Shown: positions 1-10,127, counted from the stretch's first letter. The stretch: 35,565 bases of DNA from Mogibacterium sp. (GCA_017505405.1 JAFVPI010000066.1:1-35565); one strand, 5' to 3'. Notes: a model not told the origin generated them from the letters alone. Translations and numbers: made by a program.

Positions 1-1
1 A

Positions 2-601
2 CTCTCTGGCTGCATCCATGCGGCCATCCCTGACAGGATCGAGACAGGAACATTCATGCTCGCTGCAGCCATCACGCGCGGCGATATCCTTATAAAAAAC
101 GCTCTCCCGGGGCATGTAAGGCCGATCATGGCAAAGCTCAAGGAGTGTAATGTGGATGTTGAGGTCACTCCTGAAGGAATATATGTGGATGCGAGAGACA
201 GAGAACTCAATGCGACTGATATCAAGACTCTTCCGTATCCGGGATTCCCTACGGACATACAGTCACCGTTCATGGCGTTTCTTACCACTGTCAATGGCAG
301 CAGTGTCGTAAGGGAGACCGTATTCGAGAACAGATTCATGCACGTTGTTGAGCTCAACAGGATGGGCGCAGACATAATCATTGAAAACAGAGAAGCTCTG
401 GTACCGGGAGGCAAACACCTCAAAGGCGCAAAGGTAAGAGCTACCGACCTCAGGGCCGGAGCTGCCATGGTGCTCGCGGGACTTTCAGCAAAAGGGACAA
501 CGGAGATAAGCGAGATATATCACATTGAAAGAGGCTACGAGGATTTCGTAGGCAAATTCAAGGCTCTCGGAGCCGACATCATGAAGATTTCTAACGACTG
601 A
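2..601 (+). CDS. murA: UDP-N-acetylglucosamine 1-carboxyvinyltransferase, C-terminal part (5' end outside window)
   Basis: MurA transfers enolpyruvate from PEP to UDP-GlcNAc, the first committed cytoplasmic step of peptidoglycan synthesis. The reading frame is open from base 2, so the gene starts before the window; about 199 C-terminal residues remain of a protein usually near 420. Family signatures seen are IPDRIETGTFM at the left edge, then the DLRAGAAMVLAGL block and the closing IYHIERGYEDF block, both typical of the EPSP-synthase-like fold of MurA. The PEP-reactive cysteine region lies upstream and cannot be checked. The stop is 21 bases before the next gene, which has its own GGAGG site, so the two are probably co-transcribed. 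Whether this is the main MurA or the second paralogue common in Firmicutes cannot be decided here. Confidence 0.95.
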   Translation, partial: LSGCIHAAIPDRIETGTFMLAAAITRGDILIKNALPGHVRPIMAKLKECNVDVEVTPEGIYVDARDRELNATDIKTLPYPGFPTDIQSPFMAFLTTVNGSSVVRETVFENRFMHVVELNRMGADIIIENREALVPGGKHLKGAKVRATDLRAGAAMVLAGLSAKGTTEISEIYHIERGYEDFVGKFKALGADIMKISND

Positions 602-622
602 ACAAAGTGAACGGAGGACATC

Positions 623-2572
623 ATGCCTGATATCAATTATCTCAAGCTTCTGGCCGAGAAGTATCCTAACCGCAGAAGCGTAAGGACCGAGATCATCAAC
701 CTCAGAGCTATTCTGGCTCTGCCTAAGGCCACCGAATTTTTCCTGAGCGACATCCACGGCGAATACGATGCATTCCATCATTTCGTCAGGAGCGGTTCGG
801 GAATGATCCGCATGAGGATAGACGAAGTTTTCGGCAACATCCTGACCGAAAGCGAATGTGATGCGCTTGCTTCTCTCATATACAATCCTGAGGCAGAGAT
901 GGCCAGGAGGGAGAAGACCGAAAAAGACTTTGGCGCCTGGTGCAAGGTGTCGATCAGAAGGCTCATCGCGATCTGCCGCGTCGTATCAAACAAATATACC
1001 AGATCCAAGGTCAAGAAACGTCTGCCTGTGTTCTCGTCATACATCATGGACGAACTTCTTTTCGCAGATAATGTACTTGACAGACATAAATACTATGATG
1101 AGATCATCGATACCATCATAGAGTATGATGCAGCCAGGGAGTTCATCATTGATATCACAGAGACCATAGCAAACATGGTCGTCGACAGACTCCACATTAT
1201 CGGAGATATATTCGACAGAGGTCCTAAATCCCATGTCGTTCTGGACTATCTCATGGCCAACCGCGGCGTGGATATCCAGTGGGGCAACCACGATATCCTG
1301 TGGATGGGCGCGGCCTGCGGAAACAGAGCGTGCATCGCCACGATGATCCGCATAAACGTCCGCTACAACAACTTCGACATGCTCGAGGTCGGCTACGGAT
1401 TCAATCTGCGTCCGCTGGCATCGCTGGCTCAGCATATCTACAAGGACGACCCGTGCGAATTCTTCATGCCGAACGTGCTTGAAACAAATAAATACGATCC
1501 TATCCCTCCTAAGCTGGCTGCAAAGATGCACAAGATGATCTCGATCATCCAGTTCAAGATAGAGGGGCAGGAGATCCAGGCTCATCCTGAATATCACCTC
1601 GAGCACCGTAACCTCCTCGAGGCTATCGATTTCGAAAAGGGAACGGTAATGGTGGACGGCGTTGAGTGGCCTATGAGAGACATGAACTTCCCGACTGTCG
1701 ATCCAAAGGATCCATACAAACTGACAGAAGCGGAAGAGGAAGTAATGGTCGCTCTCGAGTCTTCGATACTCAATTCGGAGAAACTGCAGAGGCACATCAA
1801 CTACATGTTCACTCACGGATCGCTCTTCAAGATCATGAACGGCAATCTTCTGTATCACGGATGCATGATCTTAAATGAGCGCGGCAATTTCAAACCTGTT
1901 GAGATCGACGGAAAGAAATACAAAGGCGCTGCATATATGCGCAAACTCGATCAGATGATCAGAGATGCCCGCGGCAAGCAGTCTGACGGCAGGACCTCTG
2001 CAGAAGCCGCATCGATCATGTGGTATCTGTGGCTGTCCGAGGATTCACCGCTGTTCGGCAAGGACAAGATGACGACTTTCGAGAGATACTTCATTGCCGA
2101 CAAGTCAACACATAAAGAAAACAAGATACCTTACTATAAACTGATAGATAAAGAGGAGATAGCAGTAAAGATACTCAAGGATTTCGGACTCGATCCTGAG
2201 CATGGATACATACTGAACGGACACGTTCCGGTCAAGCTTACCAAAGGGGAGACCCCTATCAAGGCGAACGGAAAACTGTTCATTATCGACGGAGGTATTT
2301 CGAAGGCATATCATAAGACAACGGGTATAGCCGGATATACAGCCATAATGACATCGAAGCACATGTATCTTGCCGAGCATCAGCCTTATGAGCCGCTTCA
2401 GGAAGACGGTACACAGACCTTCCACAGACCTGTGATGCATCTGGTGCATACCGAACCTGTCAGACTCAGGATAAGAGATACTGATAACGGCGCTGAAATA
2501 CGTGAGCAGATCGCCACACTCGAAGCTCTGTATGATCAGTTTATCGGAGGCGGTATCAGAGAGATCTACTGA
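623..2572 (+). CDS. fbp: Fructose-1,6-bisphosphatase class III
   Basis: This is the gluconeogenic enzyme hydrolysing fructose-1,6-bisphosphate to fructose-6-phosphate in the cytoplasm. At 649 residues it has the normal size of the Firmicutes class III family, much longer than class I or II enzymes. The metallophosphatase motifs appear in order: FLSDIHGEYD near residue 40, HIIGDIFDRGP near residue 195 and WGNHDILWMG near residue 220. A later NGHVPVK block also fits the family. The ATG follows GGAGG (613-617). It sits between murA and a glycogen operon on the same strand, so it would supply hexose phosphate for both cell wall and glycogen synthesis. No truncation or frameshift is seen. Confidence 0.96.
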   Translation: MPDINYLKLLAEKYPNRRSVRTEIINLRAILALPKATEFFLSDIHGEYDAFHHFVRSGSGMIRMRIDEVFGNILTESECDALASLIYNPEAEMARREKTEKDFGAWCKVSIRRLIAICRVVSNKYTRSKVKKRLPVFSSYIMDELLFADNVLDRHKYYDEIIDTIIEYDAAREFIIDITETIANMVVDRLHIIGDIFDRGPKSHVVLDYLMANRGVDIQWGNHDILWMGAACGNRACIATMIRINVRYNNFDMLEVGYGFNLRPLASLAQHIYKDDPCEFFMPNVLETNKYDPIPPKLAAKMHKMISIIQFKIEGQEIQAHPEYHLEHRNLLEAIDFEKGTVMVDGVEWPMRDMNFPTVDPKDPYKLTEAEEEVMVALESSILNSEKLQRHINYMFTHGSLFKIMNGNLLYHGCMILNERGNFKPVEIDGKKYKGAAYMRKLDQMIRDARGKQSDGRTSAEAASIMWYLWLSEDSPLFGKDKMTTFERYFIADKSTHKENKIPYYKLIDKEEIAVKILKDFGLDPEHGYILNGHVPVKLTKGETPIKANGKLFIIDGGISKAYHKTTGIAGYTAIMTSKHMYLAEHQPYEPLQEDGTQTFHRPVMHLVHTEPVRLRIRDTDNGAEIREQIATLEALYDQFIGGGIREIY

Positions 2573-2590
2573 TTTGAAAGGCGGAAATAC

Positions 2591-2686
2591 ATGGCAGTCA
2601 TATTAAAAATACTTGGAGGTGTGCTGCTTGCATGCTGCATCTGGTACATTCTCATTCTATATAAGAACAATAGAAACAAACTCTGA
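2591..2686 (+). CDS. Small single-pass membrane peptide (31 aa), unknown function
   Basis: This short frame begins MAVILKILGGVLLA, continues CCIWYILILYK and ends in a basic tail (NNRNKL). Residues 3-24 are almost entirely hydrophobic and would form one membrane helix with a positively charged C-terminus. An AAAGGCGG sequence lies about 6 bases upstream of the ATG, a fair ribosome site, and the frame fills the gap between fbp and the PrsW-like gene on the same strand. I do not recognise a family. It could be a real small membrane protein or a chance frame; its position, RBS and composition favour a real gene only moderately. Confidence 0.45.
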   Translation: MAVILKILGGVLLACCIWYILILYKNNRNKL

Positions 2687-2737
2687 AACATGTCAGAAAA
2701 GCCGGAATAAAAAGAGGAAAAGGGGAGGCATACGCAA

Positions 2738-3469
2738 ATGGACAGTAATCTTATGGCTCTGGCGATAATACCGGGCCTGCTGATAATCATTTATGTTTAT
2801 AGAAAGGACAAGGTCGAGAAAGAGCCGCTTGGTCTGATCATAAAGATCATTCTCTTCGGTGTGCTCTCCTGCTTTGCCGCTGCTTATCTTGAGATGTTTG
2901 AGAGCCAGTTTCTCCCGCAGTATCCTCAGGGATCGCTGGAGTACGCGGTGACTACATCGTTCTGCATGGCAGCATTTGTTGAAGAGATCGTGAAGTTCCT
3001 GGCGATGAAACTCGGTTCATGGAAATATGCGGGATTCAACTACAGATTTGACGGCATCGTTTACGGAGTATCGGCCGCGGTCGGGTTTGCCGTTTATGAG
3101 AACATCAACTATGTAGCGATGTACGGCTTCCAGACTGCGATCGTAAGAGCATTCACAGCCATACCTCTTCATGCGTTCTGCGGAGTATTCATGGGTGTGA
3201 TCTACTCATACTCCAAGAAAGCTGCCATTCTGGGCAATAACGGAGCTAAAATCGGGTACACAATACTGGCGCTTCTTGTGCCGATGCTGATCCACGGAAC
3301 TTATGATACATTCGCATTCCTTGGAGAGCCGGGCACGATCCCGCTGCTGATTTTTGTAGTGATCCTGTACATTGCCGCGATCACGACTATCAAAAGAATG
3401 TCAGCGGCTGATTACAGATCGGGATTCTATCCGAAGGCTCGCCCTATTAATTACGATGTCGAAATATAG
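2738..3469 (+). CDS. prsW: PrsW-family intramembrane metalloprotease
   Basis: This polytopic membrane protein of 243 residues belongs to the PrsW/CPBP-like membrane protease group. Family signatures are FVEEIVKFLAM near residue 80 (the paired glutamates), FDGIVYGVSAAVGFAVYEN near residue 105, the histidine in HAFCGVFMG near residue 145 and HGTYDTFAF near residue 187. These Glu and His residues are the presumed metal site within the membrane. About seven or eight hydrophobic segments are visible. In Bacillus, PrsW performs site-1 cleavage of an anti-sigma factor, but no anti-sigma factor gene is nearby, so the substrate is unknown. GGGGAGG lies 9 bases before the ATG, and glgB follows after 18 bases. 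Confidence 0.85.
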   Translation: MDSNLMALAIIPGLLIIIYVYRKDKVEKEPLGLIIKIILFGVLSCFAAAYLEMFESQFLPQYPQGSLEYAVTTSFCMAAFVEEIVKFLAMKLGSWKYAGFNYRFDGIVYGVSAAVGFAVYENINYVAMYGFQTAIVRAFTAIPLHAFCGVFMGVIYSYSKKAAILGNNGAKIGYTILALLVPMLIHGTYDTFAFLGEPGTIPLLIFVVILYIAAITTIKRMSAADYRSGFYPKARPINYDVEI

Positions 3470-3487
3470 CACAGAAGGACGGAATAT

Positions 3488-5395
3488 ATGAGTAATACAA
3501 GAGAACAGCTTACAAACGAGCTCCTGTATCTTTACAACACCGGCAAGCTTCATCATGCTTACAGGACTTTCGGAGCGCATATCGCAGATGGGGGCGTCCA
3601 GTTTACGCTGTGGGCTCCTGACGTGAAGTCGGTCAGAGTGACCGGAGACTTCAATGGATGGGATGCCTCTGCCGTGATGGAACATATCGGTAATACAGGT
3701 GTATGGACATGCTTCGTGCCGGGAGCAAAGGCCGGGGATCATTACAAATACCAGATCGAAACTGCAAGAGGTGATATCCTTTCCAAAGCGGATCCATTCG
3801 CGTTCATGTCCGTCAAAAGGCCGGGGACCGATTCGATCGTGACCGAACTCTGGTATGAGTGGCATGACGAAGAGTGGATGAAGGCGAGAGAGGCGAAAAA
3901 CAACTTCACTTCTCCTATGAATATCTACGAGTGCCATCTGGGATCGTGGAAGCGTCCTGAAGGCGAAGACAAAGAAGCTTTCTATTCTTACAGGGAGCTT
4001 GCCGACATGCTGGTTCCTTATGTGAAAGACATGGGCTATACGCATGTAGAGTTCCTGCCGGTCATGGAGCATCCGCTCGATGCTTCCTGGGGCTATCAGG
4101 TGACGGGCTTCTATGCGCCGACTTCAAGATACGGTTCCGCTCATGGACTCAAGTATCTTATCGAAACATTCCATAAGGAAGGTATAGGAGTCATTCTCGA
4201 CTGGGTGCCTGGGCACTTCTGTCCTGATGACCACGGACTCAGGGATTTCAACGGAGACAAGTTATATGAAAGCATAGTCCATCCGGACTGGGGCACATAT
4301 AAATTCGACTTCGGAAGACCTCAGGTAAGAAGTTTTCTGCTGTCGAATGCTATGTACTGGCTCGATGAGTACCATGCTGACGGACTGAGGGTAGATGGCG
4401 TCACGAGCATGCTGTATCTGAACTTCGGGGTCAGCGATAAATCGAAAATGAGGTTCAACAAATATGGCGGCGAGACCGATCTGGAAGCAGTTGAGTTCCT
4501 TAAGGAGTTCAACTACATGATCGGCAATGAAGTCAGAGGCGCTGTTACGGTCGCAGAAGAGAGCACAGCCTGGCCGATGGTAACGCAGCCGCCTTCAAAC
4601 GGCGGTCTTGGATTCCATTTCAAGTGGAACATGGGCTGGATGAACGATACACTGGAGTACATGTCGACTGACTTCCCTTGGAGGGAAGGAGCTCACAATA
4701 AGCTGACGTTCTCCATGACTTATGCATACAGCGAAAACTATGTACTCCCGCTTTCACATGATGAGGTCGTACATGGAAAAAAGAGTCTTATTGGGCGCAT
4801 GCCTGGAGACATCTGGAGACAGTTTGCCGGCACAAGGCTTCTGGCGATGTATCAGATGACATTCCCGGGCAAAAAGCTCAACTTCATGGGGCATGAAATA
4901 GCGCAGTTCATCGAATGGCGTGAGTATGAGGGGCTTGAGTGGTTCCTGCTCGGATACGAGAACCATGAGAAGCACCAGAAGTTCATAAAGGATCTTAACC
5001 ATATCTACACAAGCCATCCGGCTCTGTGGTCAGATGATAACAGCTGGGAGGGCTTCAAGTGGATAGATCCTGATGACAGGAGACAGAAGGTGCTCACATA
5101 TTACAGACGCGCCAGATCGACCTCAAAGGACGATCCGGGTGAGCTCCTCATATGTGCACTCAACATGGCAGTCGAGGCGTTCGATGAATTTGAGATAGGT
5201 GTCCCGGAACCGGGTTACTATAAAGAGATAATAAACTCCGACAATGTAAAATATGCCGGAAGCGGCAGGGTAAATACGCGCCAGGTCCGCGCAAGAAAAA
5301 AGCCAAGACACGGCATGCCTTATTCTATCAAGATAAAAATGCCTGTTGTCGGAGCAGCAATATTCCAAAAAAATTATAACAGAAAGGATCATTAA
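3488..5395 (+). CDS. glgB: 1,4-alpha-glucan branching enzyme
   Basis: GlgB cuts alpha-1,4 glucan chains and rejoins them as alpha-1,6 branches during glycogen synthesis in the cytoplasm. The 635-residue protein has an N-terminal CBM48 domain (roughly residues 25-110, with VTGDFNGWD), a GH13 barrel (about 130-500) and a C-terminal all-beta domain. Catalytic residues can be read directly: Asp303 in GLRVDGV (nucleophile), the Glu357/Glu358 pair in AEEST (acid/base) and Asp425 in LSHDEVVHGK. It heads the glycogen genes and lies 18 bases after the PrsW-like gene with an AAGGACGGA ribosome site. The C-terminus is basic and ends only ten bases before the glgP start. Confidence 0.96.
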   Translation: MSNTREQLTNELLYLYNTGKLHHAYRTFGAHIADGGVQFTLWAPDVKSVRVTGDFNGWDASAVMEHIGNTGVWTCFVPGAKAGDHYKYQIETARGDILSKADPFAFMSVKRPGTDSIVTELWYEWHDEEWMKAREAKNNFTSPMNIYECHLGSWKRPEGEDKEAFYSYRELADMLVPYVKDMGYTHVEFLPVMEHPLDASWGYQVTGFYAPTSRYGSAHGLKYLIETFHKEGIGVILDWVPGHFCPDDHGLRDFNGDKLYESIVHPDWGTYKFDFGRPQVRSFLLSNAMYWLDEYHADGLRVDGVTSMLYLNFGVSDKSKMRFNKYGGETDLEAVEFLKEFNYMIGNEVRGAVTVAEESTAWPMVTQPPSNGGLGFHFKWNMGWMNDTLEYMSTDFPWREGAHNKLTFSMTYAYSENYVLPLSHDEVVHGKKSLIGRMPGDIWRQFAGTRLLAMYQMTFPGKKLNFMGHEIAQFIEWREYEGLEWFLLGYENHEKHQKFIKDLNHIYTSHPALWSDDNSWEGFKWIDPDDRRQKVLTYYRRARSTSKDDPGELLICALNMAVEAFDEFEIGVPEPGYYKEIINSDNVKYAGSGRVNTRQVRARKKPRHGMPYSIKIKMPVVGAAIFQKNYNRKDH

Positions 5396-5405
5396 AGGAT
5401 TTCAG

Positions 5406-7829
5406 ATGATAAGAAACAAAGACGATTTCAAAACAGAGTACAAACGTATAGCTAACACGATGTTCAGAAGAGACCCTGAACATCTGGATGACAAAGACAA
5501 ATTCGCTGTCCTTGCAAGGCTTGTAGAGAGAGAAGCCGCTGAAAGAACAGGCGCAGTAGAGATACTGTCCGGACAGAAAAAGAAGGAAGATAAGAAGGTT
5601 TATTACTTCTCCATGGAATTCCTCATCGGAAAGCTGATGGAGAACTATCTTCTCAACCTCGGCATACGCGACTTCGCGGCTGAAGGCCTCGCGGAAATGG
5701 GAACTTACCTTGAGAATCTCCTTGATGTGGAACCGGATCCGGGACTCGGAAACGGCGGTCTCGGAAGACTTGCAGCGTGCTTCCTCGATTCGATGGCAGC
5801 GCTCGGCATCAAGGGCGATGGAATGGGCCTGAGATATAAATTCGGACTCTTTAAGCAGAAAATAGTGAGCGGGCATCAGATCGAAGTACCTGATGCATGG
5901 CTCGATGAAGGCTATATCTGGGAAAGAGCAAAGCCATATGATTCCGTGATCGTAAAATTCGGAGGAAAGGTCGAGAGATCTTTAAAGGACGGCCAGATGG
6001 AATACAAGCATGTCGACTATACGACAATCAGGGCCGTGCCTTATGATGTGCCTATCCTTGGATTCGGCGGACGCACAGTCAATACACTCCATCTCTGGGA
6101 TGCTCAGCCTGTGCACGACACTATTGACATGGACGCATTCAATGCCGGCAACTACAGCGAGGCGATGAAAGAGCGCAGCGAGATAGAGGCTCTTACCAGC
6201 ATCCTTTATCCGGATGATACAAACGGTATCGGCAAGCAGCTCCGTCTCAGACAGGAGTACTTCCTCGTTGCCGCAGGAATCGGCATGATAATCAGGGAGT
6301 ACAAATCCCGTTATGGAACGAAGCAGTGGGATAAGTTCGCTGACAGGATACAGATCCACATAAACGATACACATCCTACCATGTGCATCCCTGAACTCAT
6401 GAGAGTGTTCATCGATGAGGAAGGACTCGAGTGGAAAGACGCATGGAAGATAGTAAGGGCAACGACTTCGTTCACGAACCACACTGTTCTGCCTGAGGCT
6501 CTTGAAAAGTGGCAGATTCCTCACTTCCAGCAGCTTCTGCCTAGGATCTACATGATAATAGATGAGATAAACAAGCGCTGGCAGGAGAGCCTTCCGCTTG
6601 AAGCTGATGACTGGCATACGCTGAGCCGCGAGACATCGCCTCTTTGGGATAATGAGGTAAAGATGGCCAATCTGTCCGTTGTCGGAAGCCATTCTGTAAA
6701 CGGAGTATCGGCTCTGCACAGTGATATCCTTACAAAGACTATATTCAGCAAGTTCTATGAGCTGCAGCCTAACAAATTCAACAACAAGACAAACGGAATA
6801 AGCCACCGCAGATTCATGATGCAGGCCAATCCGGGTCTGGCGCGTCTTATCGACAAGAGCATAGGAACCGACTGGCAGACAGATTTTGAACAGATCAAGA
6901 AACTCGAAGAATACGCACAGGACAGCGCGTTCCTCGAAGAGCTCATGGCTGTCAAGAGACAGAACAAAGAGAGGCTTGCAAAGTATATTGCAGACCGCAT
7001 GGAGATAGAAGTCGATCCGGATTCGGTATTCGACGTACAGGTAAAGAGGATCCACGCTTACAAGAGACAGCTGCTCAACGGATTCAAGATCCTCGATCTC
7101 TACAACAGACTCAAGGAGAACCCTGACCTGCCGATCAACAACTATACCTTTATCTTCGCCGGAAAGGCTGCTCAGGGCTATGCCTTTGCAAAAGAAGTGA
7201 TCAAGTTCATCAACAGTCTGGCAGACATGGTCAATTCCGACCCTGTAGTCAGCCAGAGGATCAAGGTGGTATTTATCGAGAACTTCTGCGTGTCAAACGC
7301 ACAGCTGATCTATCCTGCAGCTGACATAAGCGAGCAGATCTCGACAGCCGGCAAGGAAGCCAGCGGCACAGGAAACATGAAGTTCATGATGAACGGAGCA
7401 GTCACGCTCGGCACGATGGACGGAGCTAATGTTGAGATAAGCCAGCTTGCTGGCTTGGACAACATCTGTATCTTCGGATACTCGTCAGAGGAGACAGACA
7501 GCTATTACAAGCACGGAGGATATTTCTCACAGTATGTCATCAGCGAAGATCCAAGACTTCAGCGTATGACAAACCAGCTGATTGACGGCACATTCAGCCG
7601 CAGCGACTACAACTTCTGGAGCATCCACGATGCAATGATCAGGAGCAATGATGAATACTTCGTGCTCGGAGACTTCGACTCTTACGTTAAGGAGTGGGAG
7701 AACATGGATAAGATCTACAACGATAAGGAAAGATGGGCCCGCATGTCGCTGGCAAACATCGCCAACTCGGCGTTCTTCTCCAGCGACCGCACCATCGCTG
7801 AATATGCAAAAGATATCTGGAATATATAA
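5406..7829 (+). CDS. glgP: Glycogen/maltodextrin phosphorylase
   Basis: This GT35 enzyme releases glucose-1-phosphate from glycogen using phosphate and pyridoxal phosphate. I chose the ATG at 5406 (807 residues) because AAAGGAT lies 5 bases before it. An upstream in-frame ATG at 5346 lies inside glgB and would add 20 atypical residues. The active-site loop GNGGLGRLAACFLDS is near residue 110, and the PLP lysine is Lys659 in GTGNMKFMMNGA. Length and motif order match bacterial phosphorylases. The gene sits between glgB and glgC, so synthesis and breakdown enzymes share an operon, as in many Firmicutes. No intact allosteric N-terminal extension of animal type is seen. Confidence 0.96.
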   Translation: MIRNKDDFKTEYKRIANTMFRRDPEHLDDKDKFAVLARLVEREAAERTGAVEILSGQKKKEDKKVYYFSMEFLIGKLMENYLLNLGIRDFAAEGLAEMGTYLENLLDVEPDPGLGNGGLGRLAACFLDSMAALGIKGDGMGLRYKFGLFKQKIVSGHQIEVPDAWLDEGYIWERAKPYDSVIVKFGGKVERSLKDGQMEYKHVDYTTIRAVPYDVPILGFGGRTVNTLHLWDAQPVHDTIDMDAFNAGNYSEAMKERSEIEALTSILYPDDTNGIGKQLRLRQEYFLVAAGIGMIIREYKSRYGTKQWDKFADRIQIHINDTHPTMCIPELMRVFIDEEGLEWKDAWKIVRATTSFTNHTVLPEALEKWQIPHFQQLLPRIYMIIDEINKRWQESLPLEADDWHTLSRETSPLWDNEVKMANLSVVGSHSVNGVSALHSDILTKTIFSKFYELQPNKFNNKTNGISHRRFMMQANPGLARLIDKSIGTDWQTDFEQIKKLEEYAQDSAFLEELMAVKRQNKERLAKYIADRMEIEVDPDSVFDVQVKRIHAYKRQLLNGFKILDLYNRLKENPDLPINNYTFIFAGKAAQGYAFAKEVIKFINSLADMVNSDPVVSQRIKVVFIENFCVSNAQLIYPAADISEQISTAGKEASGTGNMKFMMNGAVTLGTMDGANVEISQLAGLDNICIFGYSSEETDSYYKHGGYFSQYVISEDPRLQRMTNQLIDGTFSRSDYNFWSIHDAMIRSNDEYFVLGDFDSYVKEWENMDKIYNDKERWARMSLANIANSAFFSSDRTIAEYAKDIWNI

Positions 7830-7856
7830 TTAAATTACTACAAGAGGCTGATGAGT

Positions 7857-8987
7857 ATGAAAAAGAAAAAAATGTTAGCTATGCTCCTGGCCGGAGGGCA
7901 GGGCAGCAGGCTCTATGACCTGACTACCAGCATTGCCAAGCCGGCTGTATCGTTCGGAGGCAAGTACAGGATAATCGACTTCGGACTCTCGAACTGTGTC
8001 AATTCCGGAATTGACACAGTGGGCATACTGGTACAGTACAAGCCGCTTGTCCTCAACAGATATGTTGGTACAGGCGAGTCCTGGGACATGGCAGTCAATG
8101 ACGGCGGCGTACACATTCTGCCTCCTTATGCCGGAGCAGCCGGCGGAGAGTGGTATGAGGGCACAGCTGACGCAATTTACCACAACATCGATTTCATAGA
8201 TATGTATGACCCTGAGAACGTACTGATCCTCTCGGGCGACCATATCTACAAGATGGACTACAACCTTATGCTCGAGGAGCATGAAAAGAACAGTTCCGAT
8301 CTTACCGTATCCGTAATCGAGGTGCCTTGGGAAGATGCAAGCAGATTCGGTATCATGACTGCTGATGAGCAGGGCAATATCGTGAAGTTCTCCGAAAAGC
8401 CGAAAGAACCGGACAGCAATCTTGCTTCGATGGGTATCTACATCTTCAAGTGGGATGTCCTGCGCAAGGCGCTGCTCGAAGATCACGAGACAGAAGGCTC
8501 TTCGCATGACTTCGGAAACGACCTCATACCGAAGCTCCTTGGAGAAGGAAAGAAACTCACGGTATACAGGTTTGCAGGATACTGGAGAGACGTCGGTACT
8601 GTCCAGAGCTATTATGACAGCCAGATGGATCTGATGGACAACCTGGACAGCATCAACGTTTTCACCGGAGACGACAGGGTCTTCTCCAATGCCAACATGT
8701 ATCCTCCGCAGTATATCGGCCGCGAAGCAAATATACGCAATTCGCTCATCTGCAACGGATGCACGGTTTACGGAAGTGTCAACCACTCCATACTGGGCTC
8801 GGGCGCTGTAGTGAGTGCCGGATCGGTGATCGAGGACTCGATAATCCTTCCTAATGCATGGGTAGGCCGCAACTGCCGCATCACGAAGGCCATCATCAAT
8901 GAGGGCGCCGTCGTTGAAGATAATGCAGTAATAGGCGATCCTGACGGCGACATACAGGTTTACGGCAAGACCAATCTGTCGATATAG
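7857..8987 (+). CDS. glgC: Glucose-1-phosphate adenylyltransferase, catalytic subunit
   Basis: GlgC makes ADP-glucose from ATP and glucose-1-phosphate, the committed step of bacterial glycogen synthesis. The N-terminal nucleotide-binding signature is intact: [13 protein letters not shown] followed by [16 protein letters not shown] central SEKPKEPDS segment contains the sugar-phosphate-binding region, and the last 110 residues form a left-handed beta-helix of hexapeptide repeats ([16 protein letters not shown] onward). An AAGAGG site (7842-7847) lies 9 bases before the ATG at 7857 and only 3 before an alternative ATG at 7851, so I prefer 7857 (376 residues). It is followed by its paralogue glgD, so the enzyme is probably a GlgC/GlgD heteromer. 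Confidence 0.95.
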   Translation: MKKKKMLAMLLAGGQGSRLYDLTTSIAKPAVSFGGKYRIIDFGLSNCVNSGIDTVGILVQYKPLVLNRYVGTGESWDMAVNDGGVHILPPYAGAAGGEWYEGTADAIYHNIDFIDMYDPENVLILSGDHIYKMDYNLMLEEHEKNSSDLTVSVIEVPWEDASRFGIMTADEQGNIVKFSEKPKEPDSNLASMGIYIFKWDVLRKALLEDHETEGSSHDFGNDLIPKLLGEGKKLTVYRFAGYWRDVGTVQSYYDSQMDLMDNLDSINVFTGDDRVFSNANMYPPQYIGREANIRNSLICNGCTVYGSVNHSILGSGAVVSAGSVIEDSIILPNAWVGRNCRITKAIINEGAVVEDNAVIGDPDGDIQVYGKTNLSI

Positions 8988-9006
8988 GAAAGGAGGATAC
9001 AGGAAC

Positions 9007-10110
9007 ATGAAAACGATCGGACTTATTTCCGCAAACTATGGCAGCAGCGAATTCGGAGAACTGCTTGAAAACAGGACCCTGGCATCGCTCCCTTATGGTG
9101 GCAGATACAGGCTCATTGATTTTGCACTTTCAAACATGGCAAACGCAGGCATTACTACAGTCGGTGTAATAGCGCCTGCTGACTCCGGTTCACTTATTGA
9201 CCATATCGGCGTGGGCAACCCATGGTCGCTCGCCCGCAAAAGAGGCGGTCTCTTTGTAATGCCGGGTTCTGTATACGGCATGCAGAAGTCAGGCAGCAGA
9301 TTCCTCATGAGAGATCTGCTAAAATGCGACAGATTCTTCTACAAGGATGATGCCGACTACGTGATAATGTCAGGCAGTACAGATGTCTGCAACATGGACT
9401 TCGGACCTTTCATCAAGGCTCATGCAGAATCAGGCAAACCTATCACCATGATGTACAAGAAGGTCCCTAGAGGAGAGGAGTTCCACGGATACTTCCTTGA
9501 CATCAACGAAAACGGCGAGGTGACTGCTATCCATAATGAGAGCTTCGGCTGGTCGAATTACTTTGCAGACTGCTTCATCATCAACAGAACATACATGCTT
9601 GACTTCCTGAAATGGTATAAAGCGCTTGAGTACATGGACATGATAGAGCTGATCCGTGACAACAAGAGCAACATTGATATCGGCACTTTCGAATTCAGGG
9701 GCTATCTCGGCAAGATAAAGAATCCATGGGAGTTCCTGAAGGTAAATCAGGGAATGACAGACTACGACATCCGCAATGAGGTGTTCTGCAATCCTGAAAG
9801 ACCTATCTTTACAAAGGCACAGGATGAGGCGCCTGTATTCCACTATCCGGAGGCAGATGTAAGGAATTCCGTCATCTCGACAGGCTGCATCGTCGAAGGC
9901 AGGGTAGAAAACAGCGTCATCTTCAGAAGCTGCCACATCGCTAAAGGAGCTGTTGTACGCAACTCCGTGATCATGATGCACGGCATCATAGGTGAGGGCG
10001 CAGTACTCGACAACGTTATCGTAGACAAGTACGTAACGATCAACCCTGGCGTAAAGATCTACGGCGGCGAAAGGGAACCGGTTATCATCGGAAAGAACAG
10101 CACAATCTAG
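9007..10110 (+). CDS. glgD: Glucose-1-phosphate adenylyltransferase, regulatory subunit GlgD
   Basis: This is a 367-residue paralogue of GlgC. It keeps the PYGGRYRLIDFALSNMANAG region and the C-terminal beta-helix repeats (NSVIMMHGIIGEGAVLDNV), but the N-terminal ATP-binding GGxGxRL motif is replaced by ISANYGSSEFGELLENR. Loss of that motif is the mark of GlgD, the non-catalytic partner that raises GlgC activity in Firmicutes; this role comes from family knowledge and is not shown by the sequence alone. An AAAGGAGGATACAGG ribosome region precedes the ATG. It lies 19 bases after glgC and 17 before glgA. Confidence 0.93.
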   Translation: MKTIGLISANYGSSEFGELLENRTLASLPYGGRYRLIDFALSNMANAGITTVGVIAPADSGSLIDHIGVGNPWSLARKRGGLFVMPGSVYGMQKSGSRFLMRDLLKCDRFFYKDDADYVIMSGSTDVCNMDFGPFIKAHAESGKPITMMYKKVPRGEEFHGYFLDINENGEVTAIHNESFGWSNYFADCFIINRTYMLDFLKWYKALEYMDMIELIRDNKSNIDIGTFEFRGYLGKIKNPWEFLKVNQGMTDYDIRNEVFCNPERPIFTKAQDEAPVFHYPEADVRNSVISTGCIVEGRVENSVIFRSCHIAKGAVVRNSVIMMHGIIGEGAVLDNVIVDKYVTINPGVKIYGGEREPVIIGKNSTI

Positions 10111-10127
10111 AAAGAACGGGGTGCTAT

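Noticed and set aside
5346-5405. Upstream start for glgP inside glgB
   Set aside because: The extra 20 residues lie in the glgB coding region, and the ATG at 5406 has a well-placed AAAGGAT.
7875-9008. A 377-residue antisense frame covering glgC
   Set aside because: It mirrors a strongly conserved gene in another frame, has no motif and no ribosome site of note. Long antisense frames also occur opposite fbp (1037-1858), glgP (5982-7055) and DUF3048 (27000-27740) and reflect codon bias.
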